From Eubacterium ramulus ATCC 29099 (GTDB lineage: Bacteria; Bacillota; Clostridia; Lachnospirales; Lachnospiraceae), in assembly GCF_000469345.1 (NCBI RefSeq), contig NZ_KI271092.1:19818-53270 (forward strand): a stretch of 33,453 nucleotides of DNA, in the 5' to 3' direction. Numbering within the stretch: the first letter of the stretch is position 1; every line of letters begins with the position of its first letter. Of the stretch, positions 1 through 7,845 are shown piece by piece. The notes beneath the pieces are model-generated. The model did not search any database. It was not told the origin of the DNA and saw only the letters and a program-made list of their open reading frames with translations. The position numbers and the translations under genes are program-made.

Positions 1-71
1 GGTAGCAAAAAACTATATAATGTATTGGGGGTATTTACAGTTAGTATAATAGCAAATCCCAGTAAATAAGT

Positions 72-112
72 GTGCATAAAGTTCACAAATTTTGTTCATT
101 GTTTTTATGCAC
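72..112 (-). terminator. Possible weak terminator hairpin after ftsH
   Basis: A 9-bp perfect inverted repeat (GTGCATAAA at 72-80, TTTATGCAC at 104-112) encloses an AT-rich, partly self-complementary loop about 80 nt after the ftsH stop. On the minus strand the downstream arm is followed by ACTTATTTAC rather than a run of T, so it is a poor intrinsic terminator. It may instead stabilise the 3' end of the mRNA. The rest of 1-190 shows only AT-rich sequence with chance TATAAT-like strings. Confidence 0.4.
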
Positions 113-190
113 TTTCGCCATTACCCGCAAGTAACCTTCTCCGCATTTTACGGAAATATCGCACAAACCATGGTGCATTTCCACAAATTC

Positions 191-2029
191 TTACTCAGCA
201 GACGCTTCTACAGTTTTTTCCTCAAATAACGCCTCGAACTCATCACGGTTGATTTTTTCTTTTTCCAGAAGCAGTTCTGCACAACGATGCAGCACATCCT
301 CATGCTCACGGATCATCTGACGTGCTTTTGCGTAACACTCATCCACGATCCGTTTGATCTCGCCATCAATTCTGGTAGCCACTGTCTCGCTGTATCCTCT
401 GGTGTGTCCCAGATCTCTTCCGATAAAGACTTCCTCCTCATCGTCATAGCAGATCAGTCCCACATCTTCAGACATTCCGTACTTGGTAACCATAGACTTC
501 GCCAGAGAAGTAGCCTGCTTGATATCCTGGGATGCGCCTGTAGTGACATCCTCAAAAATCAGTTCTTCCGCCACACGACCGCCAAGATCTACGATGATTT
601 CCTGAAGCATCTGTCCCTTTGTATGGAACATTTCGTCTTTTTCCGGCAGCGGCATGGTATAACCTGCGGCTCCCACGCCTGTCGGGATAATGGAAACTGT
701 ATAAACCGGCCCCACATCCGGAAGCAGATGGAACAGAATCGCATGACCAGCCTCATGGAATGCTGTAATTCGTTTTTCCTTATCTGTAATAATGCGGCTC
801 TTTTTCTCGGCACCGATACCTACTTTGATAAATGCTTTCTTGATATCATTCTGGCAAATGTACATCCGCTGATCTTTTGCTGCAATAATGGCAGCTTCGT
901 TCAGCAGGTTTTCCAGATCTGCACCGGTAAATCCTGCCGTAGTCTGGGCAATCTGTTTCAAATCCACATCATCTGCCAGCGGTTTGTTTTTCGCATGAAC
1001 GGAAAGGATCTGTTCACGACCGCCCACATCTGGACGCCCCACATATACTTTACGGTCAAACCGGCCCGGACGCAGCAATGCCGGATCAAGAATGTCCACA
1101 CGGTTCGTTGCTGCAATAACGATGATGCCCTCATTGATACCAAAACCGTCCATCTCTACCAGCAGCTGGTTCAATGTCTGCTCACGCTCATCATGTCCGC
1201 CGCCCATACCGGTTCCACGTCGGCGTCCGACTGCATCGATCTCGTCAATAAATACGATACACGGTGCATGTTTTTTGGCTTCTGCAAACATATCGCGGAC
1301 ACGGGAAGCACCGACACCGACAAACATTTCCACGAAGTCAGAACCGGAGATAGAGAAGAACGGTACTCCCGCCTCACCGGCTACTGCCTTTGCGATCAAT
1401 GTTTTTCCGGTACCCGGAGGTCCCACTAACAGAACACCTTTCGGAATACGTGCCCCGAGTTTTGTATATTTGCCCGGATCCTTCAGGAAATCAACCATTC
1501 CTTCCAGTTCCTCTTTTTCTTCATTCAGACCTGCTACATCTTTGAAACGGACTTTCACATTCTCGCCCATGGTCAGCGTCGCACGGTTTTTACCGAAATT
1601 CATCATCTTGGAATTACCGCCGCCTCCGGCCTGCGCATTCATACTCATGATAAAGAAAATGAGAATACCTGCCATCAGCAGGGTCGGTAAAATCTGTACT
1701 ATCCAATTTTCACCCGGCACATCTTTCAGTGTATAATTGTCAAAATCTGCCTCTTTCAGTGTTTCCTGAATAACCCCTACATCCGATACATTCATCAGTT
1801 CGCGGGTTCCATCCTTCAGCAGAATCGTCACCGTACCGGTAGGAACTTCCTCGTTCTGTTTGATCACGATGGAATTGATCTTGTCATCCTCCAGTGCCTG
1901 CTCAAATTCTGCCTGTGTGCAGGTATTTGTTCCGATTCCCCTGGAAGCGAAAGAATACCAGCCCAGAATGATGACCAGGAAAATCACCACATACAATCCA
2001 AGGCCTCTAAAATTATGTTTCAATTTCAA
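191..2029 (-). CDS. ftsH: ATP-dependent zinc metalloprotease FtsH
   Basis: Membrane-anchored AAA+ protease that extracts and degrades membrane and short-lived cytosolic proteins. Visible in order: TM1 (about residues 9-27), an extracytoplasmic domain, TM2 (about 109-129), Walker A GPPGTGKT (203-210), Walker B IVFIDEID (258-265), a second region of homology with ATNR and an RPGRFDR arginine finger, and the zinc motif HEAGH (425-429). At 612 aa the length is usual. The frame stays open to 2095, but that would overlap hpt by 53 bp. A GAGAGGA ribosome site at 2033-2039 sits just before TTG codons at 2029 and 2023, so a TTG start is chosen; which of the two is used is unclear. It is the last gene of a run spoIIE-tilS-hpt-ftsH, as in Bacillus, 13 bp after hpt. 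The family assignment is certain; the start is not. Confidence 0.96.
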   Translation of the reverse strand: MKLKHNFRGLGLYVVIFLVIILGWYSFASRGIGTNTCTQAEFEQALEDDKINSIVIKQNEEVPTGTVTILLKDGTRELMNVSDVGVIQETLKEADFDNYTLKDVPGENWIVQILPTLLMAGILIFFIMSMNAQAGGGGNSKMMNFGKNRATLTMGENVKVRFKDVAGLNEEKEELEGMVDFLKDPGKYTKLGARIPKGVLLVGPPGTGKTLIAKAVAGEAGVPFFSISGSDFVEMFVGVGASRVRDMFAEAKKHAPCIVFIDEIDAVGRRRGTGMGGGHDEREQTLNQLLVEMDGFGINEGIIVIAATNRVDILDPALLRPGRFDRKVYVGRPDVGGREQILSVHAKNKPLADDVDLKQIAQTTAGFTGADLENLLNEAAIIAAKDQRMYICQNDIKKAFIKVGIGAEKKSRIITDKEKRITAFHEAGHAILFHLLPDVGPVYTVSIIPTGVGAAGYTMPLPEKDEMFHTKGQMLQEIIVDLGGRVAEELIFEDVTTGASQDIKQATSLAKSMVTKYGMSEDVGLICYDDEEEVFIGRDLGHTRGYSETVATRIDGEIKRIVDECYAKARQMIREHEDVLHRCAELLLEKEKINRDEFEALFEEKTVEASAE

Positions 2030-2042
2030 AGTTCCTCTCTTT

Positions 2043-2567
2043 CTATTCAAATTCCACAACACCGACATACGGAAGGTTGCGGTATCTCTGTGCATAATCC
2101 AGGCCGTATCCTACGACAAACTCATCCGGAATCTCATAGCCGATGTAATCTACCGGCACATCTACCACACGGCGGGATGGTTTGCTCATCAGTGTGCACA
2201 GACGCACGGTTTTGGCTCCACGGCTCTTTAAGTTCTCTACCAGATAGCTTAATGTACGACCGGAATCAATGATATCCTCCACGATCAGCACGTTCTCACC
2301 TATAATGGAATCATCCAGATCTTTGATGATACGCACAATACCGGATGACTCTGTACCGTCACCGTAACTGGACACGGACATAAAATCAATAAAAACCGGG
2401 ACGGTGATACGTTTTGCCAGTTCACACGCAAAAAAGCTTGCGCCTTTTAAAATACAAATGATTTTCACCGGTTCACCCTTCATATCTGCACTGATCTGTG
2501 CTCCCAGTTCTTTAATCTTTTCGTTTACCTGTTCTTCTGAAAACATCACACGAATTTTTTCACTCAT
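2043..2567 (-). CDS. hpt: Hypoxanthine phosphoribosyltransferase
   Basis: Purine salvage enzyme that joins hypoxanthine or guanine to PRPP, giving IMP or GMP in the cytosol. The PRPP-binding signature VEDIIDSGRT is at residues 96-105, and the 174-aa length is typical of bacterial HPRT. The longest frame begins at 2585, but that ATG is part of the Shine-Dalgarno itself (GGAGGAG followed by AAGAAAAAAATG), so the start at 2567 is preferred. It overlaps the end of tilS by 8 bp, suggesting translational coupling, and is followed 13 bp later by ftsH. The tilS-hpt-ftsH order is conserved in Bacillus subtilis (tilS-hprT-ftsH), where TilS and HprT have been reported to act together in ftsH regulation. 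I see nothing unusual in the protein. Confidence 0.96.
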   Translation of the reverse strand: MSEKIRVMFSEEQVNEKIKELGAQISADMKGEPVKIICILKGASFFACELAKRITVPVFIDFMSVSSYGDGTESSGIVRIIKDLDDSIIGENVLIVEDIIDSGRTLSYLVENLKSRGAKTVRLCTLMSKPSRRVVDVPVDYIGYEIPDEFVVGYGLDYAQRYRNLPYVGVVEFE

Positions 2568-4095
2568 TTTTTTCTTCTCCTCCATTGACGCACATGGACA
2601 GAATGCGTTTTGTCTCCTGTGTTATTTTATATGCCTCACTGATCCGCATCCCGACAACCCAGATGATCTCTTTTCCGTCTGCCAGAAGCACCAGTGAATC
2701 CCGCTGATTCTGCGGGATTTTGCTGTCAATCAGATAATCTTTCAGTTTCTTATGACCGCCTCCGGATTGCACCTGGATCCGGTCTCCGGGACGGCGTGTT
2801 CTTATCTGAACAGTATTTTTAATTTTATCATAATCAAACCATTTCGTATATGTTTTTTCCGGAATTTGTTGAAAATTTCCATCAAAAGGAAGTAATTCAG
2901 CGGTTATTTCCAGTCCGTTAAACTGCTGTGTCATACCGGAGATATCCAGTGTCTGCACCGGAATCACTCTGTCACTTTCTTTTCCGTCACCCTTCTGCTC
3001 TGTCTTTCGTATATTCCCGGATATCTTTTCTGTATAATCTGTATTTTCAGCATGATTGCTTGCCCCTTGTGGGTTACGCAGATTCTTTGTATTCTTTCTC
3101 TTCAGATAAATCTCATCATAACCGGCTTCTGCCCGCATCTGGTAAGGAAGGTCACTTTGTTTTCCAACCTGTGCGGCAAACAGTGCCTGCACCTGTTCCA
3201 CATGCAGCGCCGTGATATCCTTACGGCTGCCTGCCAGTTCCCCAAGCAGCCGCTGCAGGAGATTTCTCTGCAGCACACCGGGAAGATCTGCAAACCCACT
3301 GCGCCGGATCCGGATTTCCTGTGGATGCTCTGCCTCCGGCACATATTGGATCAGATGTGCCCCTGCTTCCCAGGCTGCCGCATCCAGATAAGCACATACT
3401 TCTTCCATATAGCCTGCCGTCCGCACCATATGCGGAACTGCTGCAGAATTGATCTGACGAAGCTGCGGCAGCACCTGACTGCGAATCCGGTTTCTGCTCA
3501 GGTTTTCATCCAGATTTGTGCTGTCTGTCCGGTAATCCTGGTCAAAATCCTGCAACAATTTTTCAATTTCTTCTCTGGTCAGACATAATAATGGCCGGAT
3601 CAGTGTGGCTTCCACCTGTTCCAGCTTACGCACCGGCACGATACCACACAGTCCCCGGATGCCGGTTCCCCTGCTCAGATGAAATAGCAGCGTCTCCGCA
3701 CAATCATCTCCGTGATGGGCCACCGCCAGACGATTTGCCCCCAGCTGCCTGCATGCCGCATAAAAGCTTTCATACCGCAGATCCCTGGCTGCCTCCTCCA
3801 GAGACTGATGCCGTGCACCGGCCCGGCCCGGAGCATCCACAGAAAAGGACAGCAGCGGAACTTCCAATGCCGCACACAGTTCTCTGACAAATGCTGCATC
3901 TGACAGGCTCTCCGCGCCCCGTATGCCATGCTCTACATGCACAGCCGACAGGGAAAATCCCATGCACTCCCGCAACTCACACAACACCCGCAGAAGACAG
4001 ACAGAATCCGCTCCGCCGGACACTCCGGCCACGACATGATCTCCATTTTCTATCATATGATATTGTTCCATAAATATTTGTATTTTCTTTTGCAT
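2560..4095 (-). CDS. tilS: tRNA(Ile)-lysidine synthase TilS
   Basis: Essential ATP-dependent enzyme that attaches lysine to C34 of the CAU-anticodon isoleucine tRNA, switching it from methionine to isoleucine decoding. The PP-loop SGGADS is at residues 26-31 in the N-terminal ATP-pyrophosphatase domain. A linker around residues 340-380 is hydrophilic and low in complexity (many N, E, K), and the C-terminal substrate-binding domain carries TRRPGDRI and KLKDYLIDSKIP. The 511-aa length is slightly long for the family, mainly because of that linker. The start has GGAGAG 6 nt upstream. It lies 15 bp after spoIIE and overlaps hpt by 8 bp, so co-transcription of the three is likely. Confidence 0.95.
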   Translation of the reverse strand: MQKKIQIFMEQYHMIENGDHVVAGVSGGADSVCLLRVLCELRECMGFSLSAVHVEHGIRGAESLSDAAFVRELCAALEVPLLSFSVDAPGRAGARHQSLEEAARDLRYESFYAACRQLGANRLAVAHHGDDCAETLLFHLSRGTGIRGLCGIVPVRKLEQVEATLIRPLLCLTREEIEKLLQDFDQDYRTDSTNLDENLSRNRIRSQVLPQLRQINSAAVPHMVRTAGYMEEVCAYLDAAAWEAGAHLIQYVPEAEHPQEIRIRRSGFADLPGVLQRNLLQRLLGELAGSRKDITALHVEQVQALFAAQVGKQSDLPYQMRAEAGYDEIYLKRKNTKNLRNPQGASNHAENTDYTEKISGNIRKTEQKGDGKESDRVIPVQTLDISGMTQQFNGLEITAELLPFDGNFQQIPEKTYTKWFDYDKIKNTVQIRTRRPGDRIQVQSGGGHKKLKDYLIDSKIPQNQRDSLVLLADGKEIIWVVGMRISEAYKITQETKRILSMCVNGGEEKNE

Positions 4096-4110
4096 TCTTC
4101 TCTCCGTTCG

Positions 4111-5958
4111 CTACCGGCTCCAGATTCCGGCAGTCAGCACCGTCATATCGTCCCGGACACGGCCACCGGTATAGAGCAGCACCTGTTCCAGTACCAGTCT
4201 GGAAAACTCTGCCGCATTGTTTGTATCAATTCCACGGATCACCTCGCAGATGGTTTCTCCCGCATCCCGGACGTGCAGATGCTCCAGCACGCCATCCGTT
4301 ACCATAATGACAAAATCTCCGTCTGCCAGCTGTTCCGTCACCTTCGGTACCTGCTGTCCCACAAACACCCCTACCGGCATGCTCTTCTGTGTGACCATCC
4401 GCACCTCTTTTCCATGACGGATAAACGTCGTGGCGGCACCAATTTTGTAAAACGCCGCCTCTCCACTGTCCAGATCCAGCCGCATAAGATCCACAGTAGA
4501 AAACAGATTATGTTCTCCATGGGTCACCATGGCGGAATTCATCATGCGCAGTGCCGTATCCGGCAAAAAACCGGCTTCCATGAATTTCTCTATTAAATCT
4601 ATCACCATTTCACTCTCTTTACAAGCTGCATAACCACTTCCCATACCATCGGATACAGCCATGACACAGCAGCCGTTATCCAACATCTGAAAAGAGAAAT
4701 TATCTCCGGACACCTGCTCGTCCTCCCGCACGGCACGCGCCACACCGTATCCGGCCGTCAGGCGGCTGTTCTCACAAAATATCAGTGACTGTGATTCTGT
4801 CCCCAGCAATGCCTTACTGTCTTTCGCCGGTGCAAATCCCCGTCCGCTGACACCACTGATTAGTCTGGCCATTTCCCGGACAGATATACACTTGCTGCCC
4901 CTGGTTCTTCCCTGAAACAGCACCTGCCATTTTCCATGACTGTTCTCCAGGATCCTCAGCTGCTCCACCAGCACTCCCAACTCCTTCCAGGCATAACGCA
5001 TGGATGCTGTAATTTTGCCTTCCTTCGCTGTCACATCCGTCTCTTCATTCGCGCAGTCCTCCATAATATATGCCATGGCATCGAGTTGCTGTGCGATCAC
5101 ATCCCGGTTTTCCTGTAACCGGTTATACCAGGCCATATTCAAATGCGCTTTTTCAAATACCAGCTGTACCTGTTCGATCAGATCTTCCCGATACGGACAG
5201 TATTCCCCCAACTCGGTGGCACGCTCCTGCACATCTGTCTCCCTGCCCCGCTGCAGTGCCTGCAGAAACCGGTACAAGATCTGATACATCGGCATAGTAT
5301 CCTCTTCCCAGCAAATCGCACACTGATTACAGGACGCACAGATCCGCCCCGTCACCTCCGTCTGCATCCGTCCCAGTTCCTCTGCGGAAAAATCCTCTTT
5401 GTATCGGTTCATTTTCCGAAACGTACGGGACAGTTTTTCAAAAGATTCCGCATACTCATTCAGACGCCGGCCACCCGGTGCATACATAACCACCGGCATC
5501 TCACTCCGGGGCTCCCAGTCCGGGATCATCATAACCAGCCGACTCACCACATAGATAAAGCCGGTCACCAGAATGCCTTCGCAAATGCGGATCACAAGCC
5601 CGGAGGTCCCCGGCAGATGCAGTCCGTTCCAACACAGTCCAACCACTACCGTAACACCGCCACACAATGCTCCCGCCACATGGGTACGGCAATGCCCTGT
5701 ATACTGTTCCAGCCCCCACACCAGTGCCGCACTCAATAATATAACCAGTGCATATTTGACCATCACAGACACCGGTGCCAGGATCAGCAGACCACAGATA
5801 CTGCACAGAAATAACAGACTGCGGTTCACACCACATACAAATCCCGTCATAAAAAGTGCCGGAACCAGCGGATATACTCCCGCCAGCTGAAACTGTGGCG
5901 ACAACAGCGCTGCCATACACACCAGCATATGTTTCAGATTAAAATTGAATCGTCTCAT
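4111..5958 (-). CDS. spoIIE: Stage II sporulation protein E, PP2C-type phosphatase
   Basis: Sporulation membrane phosphatase. In the known family it dephosphorylates SpoIIAA-P to activate sigma-F in the forespore and takes part in asymmetric septation. The N-terminal 145 residues hold about six hydrophobic segments, fewer than the ten of the Bacillus protein, so this 615-aa form is shorter than the usual ~830 aa. A central regulatory region follows, with a regular cysteine cluster at C207, C210, C213 and C216. The C-terminal PP2C domain carries SDGMGSG (436-442) and a VTDGVLEHL metal-site motif. The start is supported by GGGAGGA upstream. It lies between divIC and tilS as in B. subtilis, and a Spo0A-type promoter precedes it. 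Annotation is secure. Confidence 0.95.
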   Translation of the reverse strand: MRRFNFNLKHMLVCMAALLSPQFQLAGVYPLVPALFMTGFVCGVNRSLLFLCSICGLLILAPVSVMVKYALVILLSAALVWGLEQYTGHCRTHVAGALCGGVTVVVGLCWNGLHLPGTSGLVIRICEGILVTGFIYVVSRLVMMIPDWEPRSEMPVVMYAPGGRRLNEYAESFEKLSRTFRKMNRYKEDFSAEELGRMQTEVTGRICASCNQCAICWEEDTMPMYQILYRFLQALQRGRETDVQERATELGEYCPYREDLIEQVQLVFEKAHLNMAWYNRLQENRDVIAQQLDAMAYIMEDCANEETDVTAKEGKITASMRYAWKELGVLVEQLRILENSHGKWQVLFQGRTRGSKCISVREMARLISGVSGRGFAPAKDSKALLGTESQSLIFCENSRLTAGYGVARAVREDEQVSGDNFSFQMLDNGCCVMAVSDGMGSGYAACKESEMVIDLIEKFMEAGFLPDTALRMMNSAMVTHGEHNLFSTVDLMRLDLDSGEAAFYKIGAATTFIRHGKEVRMVTQKSMPVGVFVGQQVPKVTEQLADGDFVIMVTDGVLEHLHVRDAGETICEVIRGIDTNNAAEFSRLVLEQVLLYTGGRVRDDMTVLTAGIWSR

Positions 5959-6006
5959 TTTACATTCCTCCCTGATTTTGTTTCATTCAAGAATCTTCAG
6001 GAAGTA

Positions 6007-6071
6007 ATTCTACGTCCGGCACCGTAAAATCTTTGTCAAATACCTGTTCGTTTTTCCGAAACATTTCGTCA
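6007..6071 (-). promoter_or_regulatory. spoIIE promoter: sigma-A hexamers 21 nt apart with Spo0A boxes
   Basis: On the minus strand TTGACA (6039-6034) and TAGAAT (6012-6007) are separated by exactly 21 nt, too far for an ordinary sigma-A promoter. This is the spacing known for Spo0A-activated spoIIE and spoIIG promoters of Bacillus. A perfect Spo0A box TGACGAA lies at 6071-6065, and a one-mismatch box TGACAAA overlaps the -35 at 6038-6032. A third weak match, TTCCGAA, is on the plus strand near 6055. The predicted start is near 6000, about 40 nt before the spoIIE ATG. The site match is seen in the sequence; activation by Spo0A is inferred. Confidence 0.8.
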
Positions 6072-6103
6072 AAATTCTTTCAAGGATGGAACATTTCATC
6101 GAA

Positions 6104-6160
6104 TGGATGCACTTCATGTTTTTTAACCAAAGAGTGGATGTACTTCATGTTTTTTACCAA
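6104..6160. repeat. Imperfect direct repeat, two 26-27 bp units
   Basis: Two near-identical units, 6104-6130 and 6135-6160 (period 31 bp), each run TGGATG, C/T, ACTTCATG, a run of T, then ACCAA or AACCAA. They differ by one substitution and one inserted A. A weaker related string, GGATGGAACATTTCAT, occurs at 6085-6100. The repeat lies between the divIC terminator and the spoIIE promoter. No protein is convincing here; it may be part of a dispersed intergenic element. Confidence 0.7.
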
Positions 6161-6233
6161 GAGAATCCTCCTGCGTTCAATTCCAACGCTTCCTTTCATT
6201 TATTCTTTTCAGCGTCACCCCACACAACAGCAA

Positions 6234-6260
6234 AAGCCACGGAACAATATTCCATGGCTT
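6234..6260 (-). terminator. Rho-independent terminator after divIC
   Basis: An 11-bp stem with one mismatch: AAGCCATGGAA on the minus strand pairs with TTCCGTGGCTT around a TATTG loop, followed by TTTTGCTGTT. It ends the yabP-yabQ-divIC run 27 bp after the divIC stop and separates it from the spoIIE promoter. The rest of the 5959-6286 gap holds that promoter and the direct repeat; no gene is seen there. Confidence 0.75.
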
Positions 6261-6286
6261 CTTAGTATTGATAAGTATTGAATAAA

Positions 6287-6586
6287 TCATTTTTCTTTAA
6301 ATACAATCTCGTCCGGATAGGTCATGCCAAGTTTTGATTTGGCTGTATCCACAATGTACTGGTCAGACCCAACATATGCTTCCTTTTCCTGAAGCTCCGC
6401 GGAACGCTCCTGCTCATCCTTCAGCTGCGCCTGTTTGGTCTTCTCATCCTGTTTGTAACCTTCATTAACCTGATATAAATGTCCGATCTGCACGGACATG
6501 ATCAGTGTCAAAACAACTACCATGCAGGAAATACAAATTTTACCTGTTCTATTTTTACTTTTCTTTCTTTGTTTCATTTTACGCAT
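6287..6586 (-). CDS. divIC: Septum formation initiator DivIC/FtsB family
   Basis: Small bitopic division protein that in the family forms a complex with FtsL and DivIB/FtsQ at the septum. This 99-aa form has a very basic cytoplasmic tail (KQRKKSKNR), one membrane segment (about residues 16-36), an extracellular coiled coil rich in K, E and Q, and a C-terminal stretch ending in YPDEIVF typical of the family. The frame can begin at a TTG at 6592, only 4 nt after AGAGGA; the ATG at 6586 has better spacing and is chosen. It sits between yabQ and spoIIE as in Bacillus subtilis. The gap to yabQ (6587-6672) may hold a promoter, but I cannot fix one. Confidence 0.88.
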   Translation of the reverse strand: MRKMKQRKKSKNRTGKICISCMVVVLTLIMSVQIGHLYQVNEGYKQDEKTKQAQLKDEQERSAELQEKEAYVGSDQYIVDTAKSKLGMTYPDEIVFKEK

Positions 6587-6672
6587 CTGCAATCTGTCCT
6601 CTAACTAAATCCTGCTGCGGAGTGGATATTAACAGAACCATTACATTCCATATACAATCCAACTCTGTCCTT

Positions 6673-7164
6673 CTAAAGCTTATATAAACCCATTTTAACT
6701 GCTTTCCACAATTTTTTCAATCGTTTTTTTACATATCTGTTTCTTTTTTTACAAATTCGCCTCAAACACTGTGCACATTTACCAACGGGGCACACCATAA
6801 TTTTGACAGGTTTCATAATCCCTCGAAAAAAATGCCTTGCACCACCACACAATCTCTGAAGCAGAAAGGTTCCACCCTTCACCACACCCCGGCTGAACAG
6901 CCTTCCATACAGCAGCATGCCGAGAAACATGGCCAGGATCACAAATCCCCGTACCTTGCCATCGTCCTCCTGATACAGAAATTGAAACAGCACAAAAGCA
7001 CTGAGCACCCAGAAAAACATATCTTCCACTGCGATCCAGACAACGCCATGTGCTGCCACTCTGCGGAAAATCCGGATCAGATCATACACCAGCAGCATAC
7101 AGCAGCCAAAGAGCACCGCCTGTCCAAACAGCTGCACCTGATGTAGGATCTGCACACTGCTCAT
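6673..7164 (-). CDS. yabQ: Spore cortex biosynthesis protein YabQ
   Basis: Integral membrane protein made in the mother cell and needed for spore cortex formation in Bacillus; its molecular activity is not known. The 163-aa protein starts with the family-like segment SVQILHQVQLFGQAVLFG, shows about four hydrophobic segments in residues 10-95, and ends in a very basic tail (KKRNRYVKKRLKKLW). Its ATG overlaps the yabP stop by one base (TAATG), so translation is coupled. Position between yabP and divIC supports the call strongly. No separate promoter is visible; expression probably comes from the sigma-E-like promoter before yabP. Confidence 0.9.
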   Translation of the reverse strand: MSSVQILHQVQLFGQAVLFGCCMLLVYDLIRIFRRVAAHGVVWIAVEDMFFWVLSAFVLFQFLYQEDDGKVRGFVILAMFLGMLLYGRLFSRGVVKGGTFLLQRLCGGARHFFRGIMKPVKIMVCPVGKCAQCLRRICKKRNRYVKKRLKKLWKAVKMGLYKL

Positions 7165-7451
7165 TATTTAAACAGCCGCCCCAGCAGCGACTCCCCCTGG
7201 GATCCTTTTCCTTTGTTGACGTCAGAATACTGGATGGAATCAATTTTTCCAGACAGATCCACCTCGCCTTTTTCCAGAGTCAGCCGGTTCACATGCAGAT
7301 CGATCCCCCGGATCATCAGCATCCCCATCTCTGTTTCCAGTAAAATCTCATTAACATCAAAGGACAAGATATCCGATATTCCATTTAACGCACAGGTGCC
7401 GCGATTTGTCAAAATGACCCTGTGCTGTCTTGATGCCTGTCTCTCTTCCAT
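7164..7451 (-). CDS. yabP: Sporulation protein YabP
   Basis: Small soluble protein (95 aa) of the YabP/YqfC family, needed for spore cortex and coat assembly in Bacillus. Family-like features are the N-terminal RHRVILTNRGTCALNGI-type strand pattern, SFDVNEILLETEMG and the central IRGIDLHVNRLTLEKGEVDLSG. The start codon lies after a strong GGGAGG ribosome site, and that site is the 3' arm of a stable hairpin (see 7458-7491). A near-consensus sigma-E promoter is directly upstream. It is followed by yabQ with a one-base overlap. Identity is secure from sequence and from the rqcP-yabP-yabQ-divIC order. Confidence 0.93.
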   Translation of the reverse strand: MEERQASRQHRVILTNRGTCALNGISDILSFDVNEILLETEMGMLMIRGIDLHVNRLTLEKGEVDLSGKIDSIQYSDVNKGKGSQGESLLGRLFK

Positions 7452-7457
7452 ATAAAA

Positions 7458-7491
7458 AACCTCCCTTACTGTTTCCAGTATATGGGAGGTT
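7458..7491 (-). terminator. Terminator of rqcP whose 3' arm is the yabP ribosome site
   Basis: On the minus strand AACCTCCC (7491-7484) pairs with GGGAGGTT (7465-7458). Inside, TACTG and CAGTA pair around a GAAA tetraloop. The outer stem runs into TTTTTT. The GGGAGG arm is also the Shine-Dalgarno of yabP, 6-7 nt before its ATG. Transcripts reading through from rqcP should therefore stop, or hide the yabP start. Confidence 0.8.
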
Positions 7492-7506
7492 CTATAAAAA
7501 TATGAC
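7477..7506 (-). promoter_or_regulatory. Sigma-E-type promoter of yabP-yabQ
   Basis: GTCATATT (7506-7499) and CATATACT (7484-7477) are separated by 14 nt. This matches the Bacillus sigma-E pattern (GKCATATT, 13-15 nt, CATACAMT) in all -35 positions and 7 of 8 -10 positions. The predicted start near 7470 lies downstream of the 5' arm of the overlapping hairpin. Mother-cell expression of yabP is established in Bacillus; use of this site here is inferred. Confidence 0.82.
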
Positions 7507-7518
7507 TCCTGTTCCGGC

Positions 7519-7758
7519 TTATAAATAGCGGAACATTTCCTTTGCTTCTTCCTTTCGGGAAGTATCTGTCACAACCAGAACTTCTGCTCTGACAGATTTG
7601 TTTCCAAATGCGATTTCAATGATATCACCGACTTTTACATCCTGGGATGCTTTCGCCACTCGGCTGTTGACCATAACTCTTCCTGCATCACAGGCTTCAT
7701 TGGCAACAGTACGCCGCTTGATCAGACGGGATACCTTCAGATATTTATCTAATCTCAT
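7519..7758 (-). CDS. rqcP: S4-domain RNA-binding protein RqcP
   Basis: 79-aa single S4 domain (MRLDKYLKVSRLIKRRTVANEACDAGRVMVN), the HslR/RqcP (YabO) type. In Bacillus, RqcP works with RqcH on obstructed 50S subunits to add C-terminal alanine tails to stalled chains. The frame stays open to 7815, but those extra residues run through the hup terminator. ATG 7758 has CTAGGAG 7 nt upstream and is the right start. It lies downstream of hup past a terminator and upstream of yabP, as yabO does in Bacillus. A confident promoter of its own is not visible; a weak TTGTTT/GATAAT pair occurs before the hup terminator. Confidence 0.93.
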   Translation of the reverse strand: MRLDKYLKVSRLIKRRTVANEACDAGRVMVNSRVAKASQDVKVGDIIEIAFGNKSVRAEVLVVTDTSRKEEAKEMFRYL

Positions 7759-7778
7759 CTTGATTCTCCTAGTAGAAA

Positions 7779-7806
7779 GGGGCCTGTCCCGGTTCGGAAC
7801 GGCCCC
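7779..7806 (-). terminator. Terminator after hup
   Basis: Minus-strand hairpin with GGGGCC and GGCCCC arms, partly extended inward around a GAAC-containing loop, followed by TTTCT. It lies 39 bp after the hup stop and 20 bp before rqcP. Partial read-through to rqcP is likely. Confidence 0.8.
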
Positions 7807-7845
7807 AATTATCATTTACATTACAGTAAGTGAAACAATCACTGA

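Noticed and set aside
1-70. Plus-strand promoter from TATAAT-like strings at the left edge
   Set aside because: No -35 at a suitable distance and no plus-strand gene follows; AT-rich chance matches are more likely.
287-1429. Plus-strand open frame of 380 codons over ftsH
   Set aside because: It is antisense to a certain gene, has no ribosome site or recognisable domain, and its composition follows from the ftsH codons.
6104-6160. CRISPR-like repeat
   Set aside because: Only two units, separated by 4 bp, with no spacers and no cas genes.
6033-6281. Plus-strand 82-codon frame in the spoIIE upstream gap
   Set aside because: It runs through a promoter, a direct repeat and a terminator and has no ribosome site; the region is better explained as regulatory.
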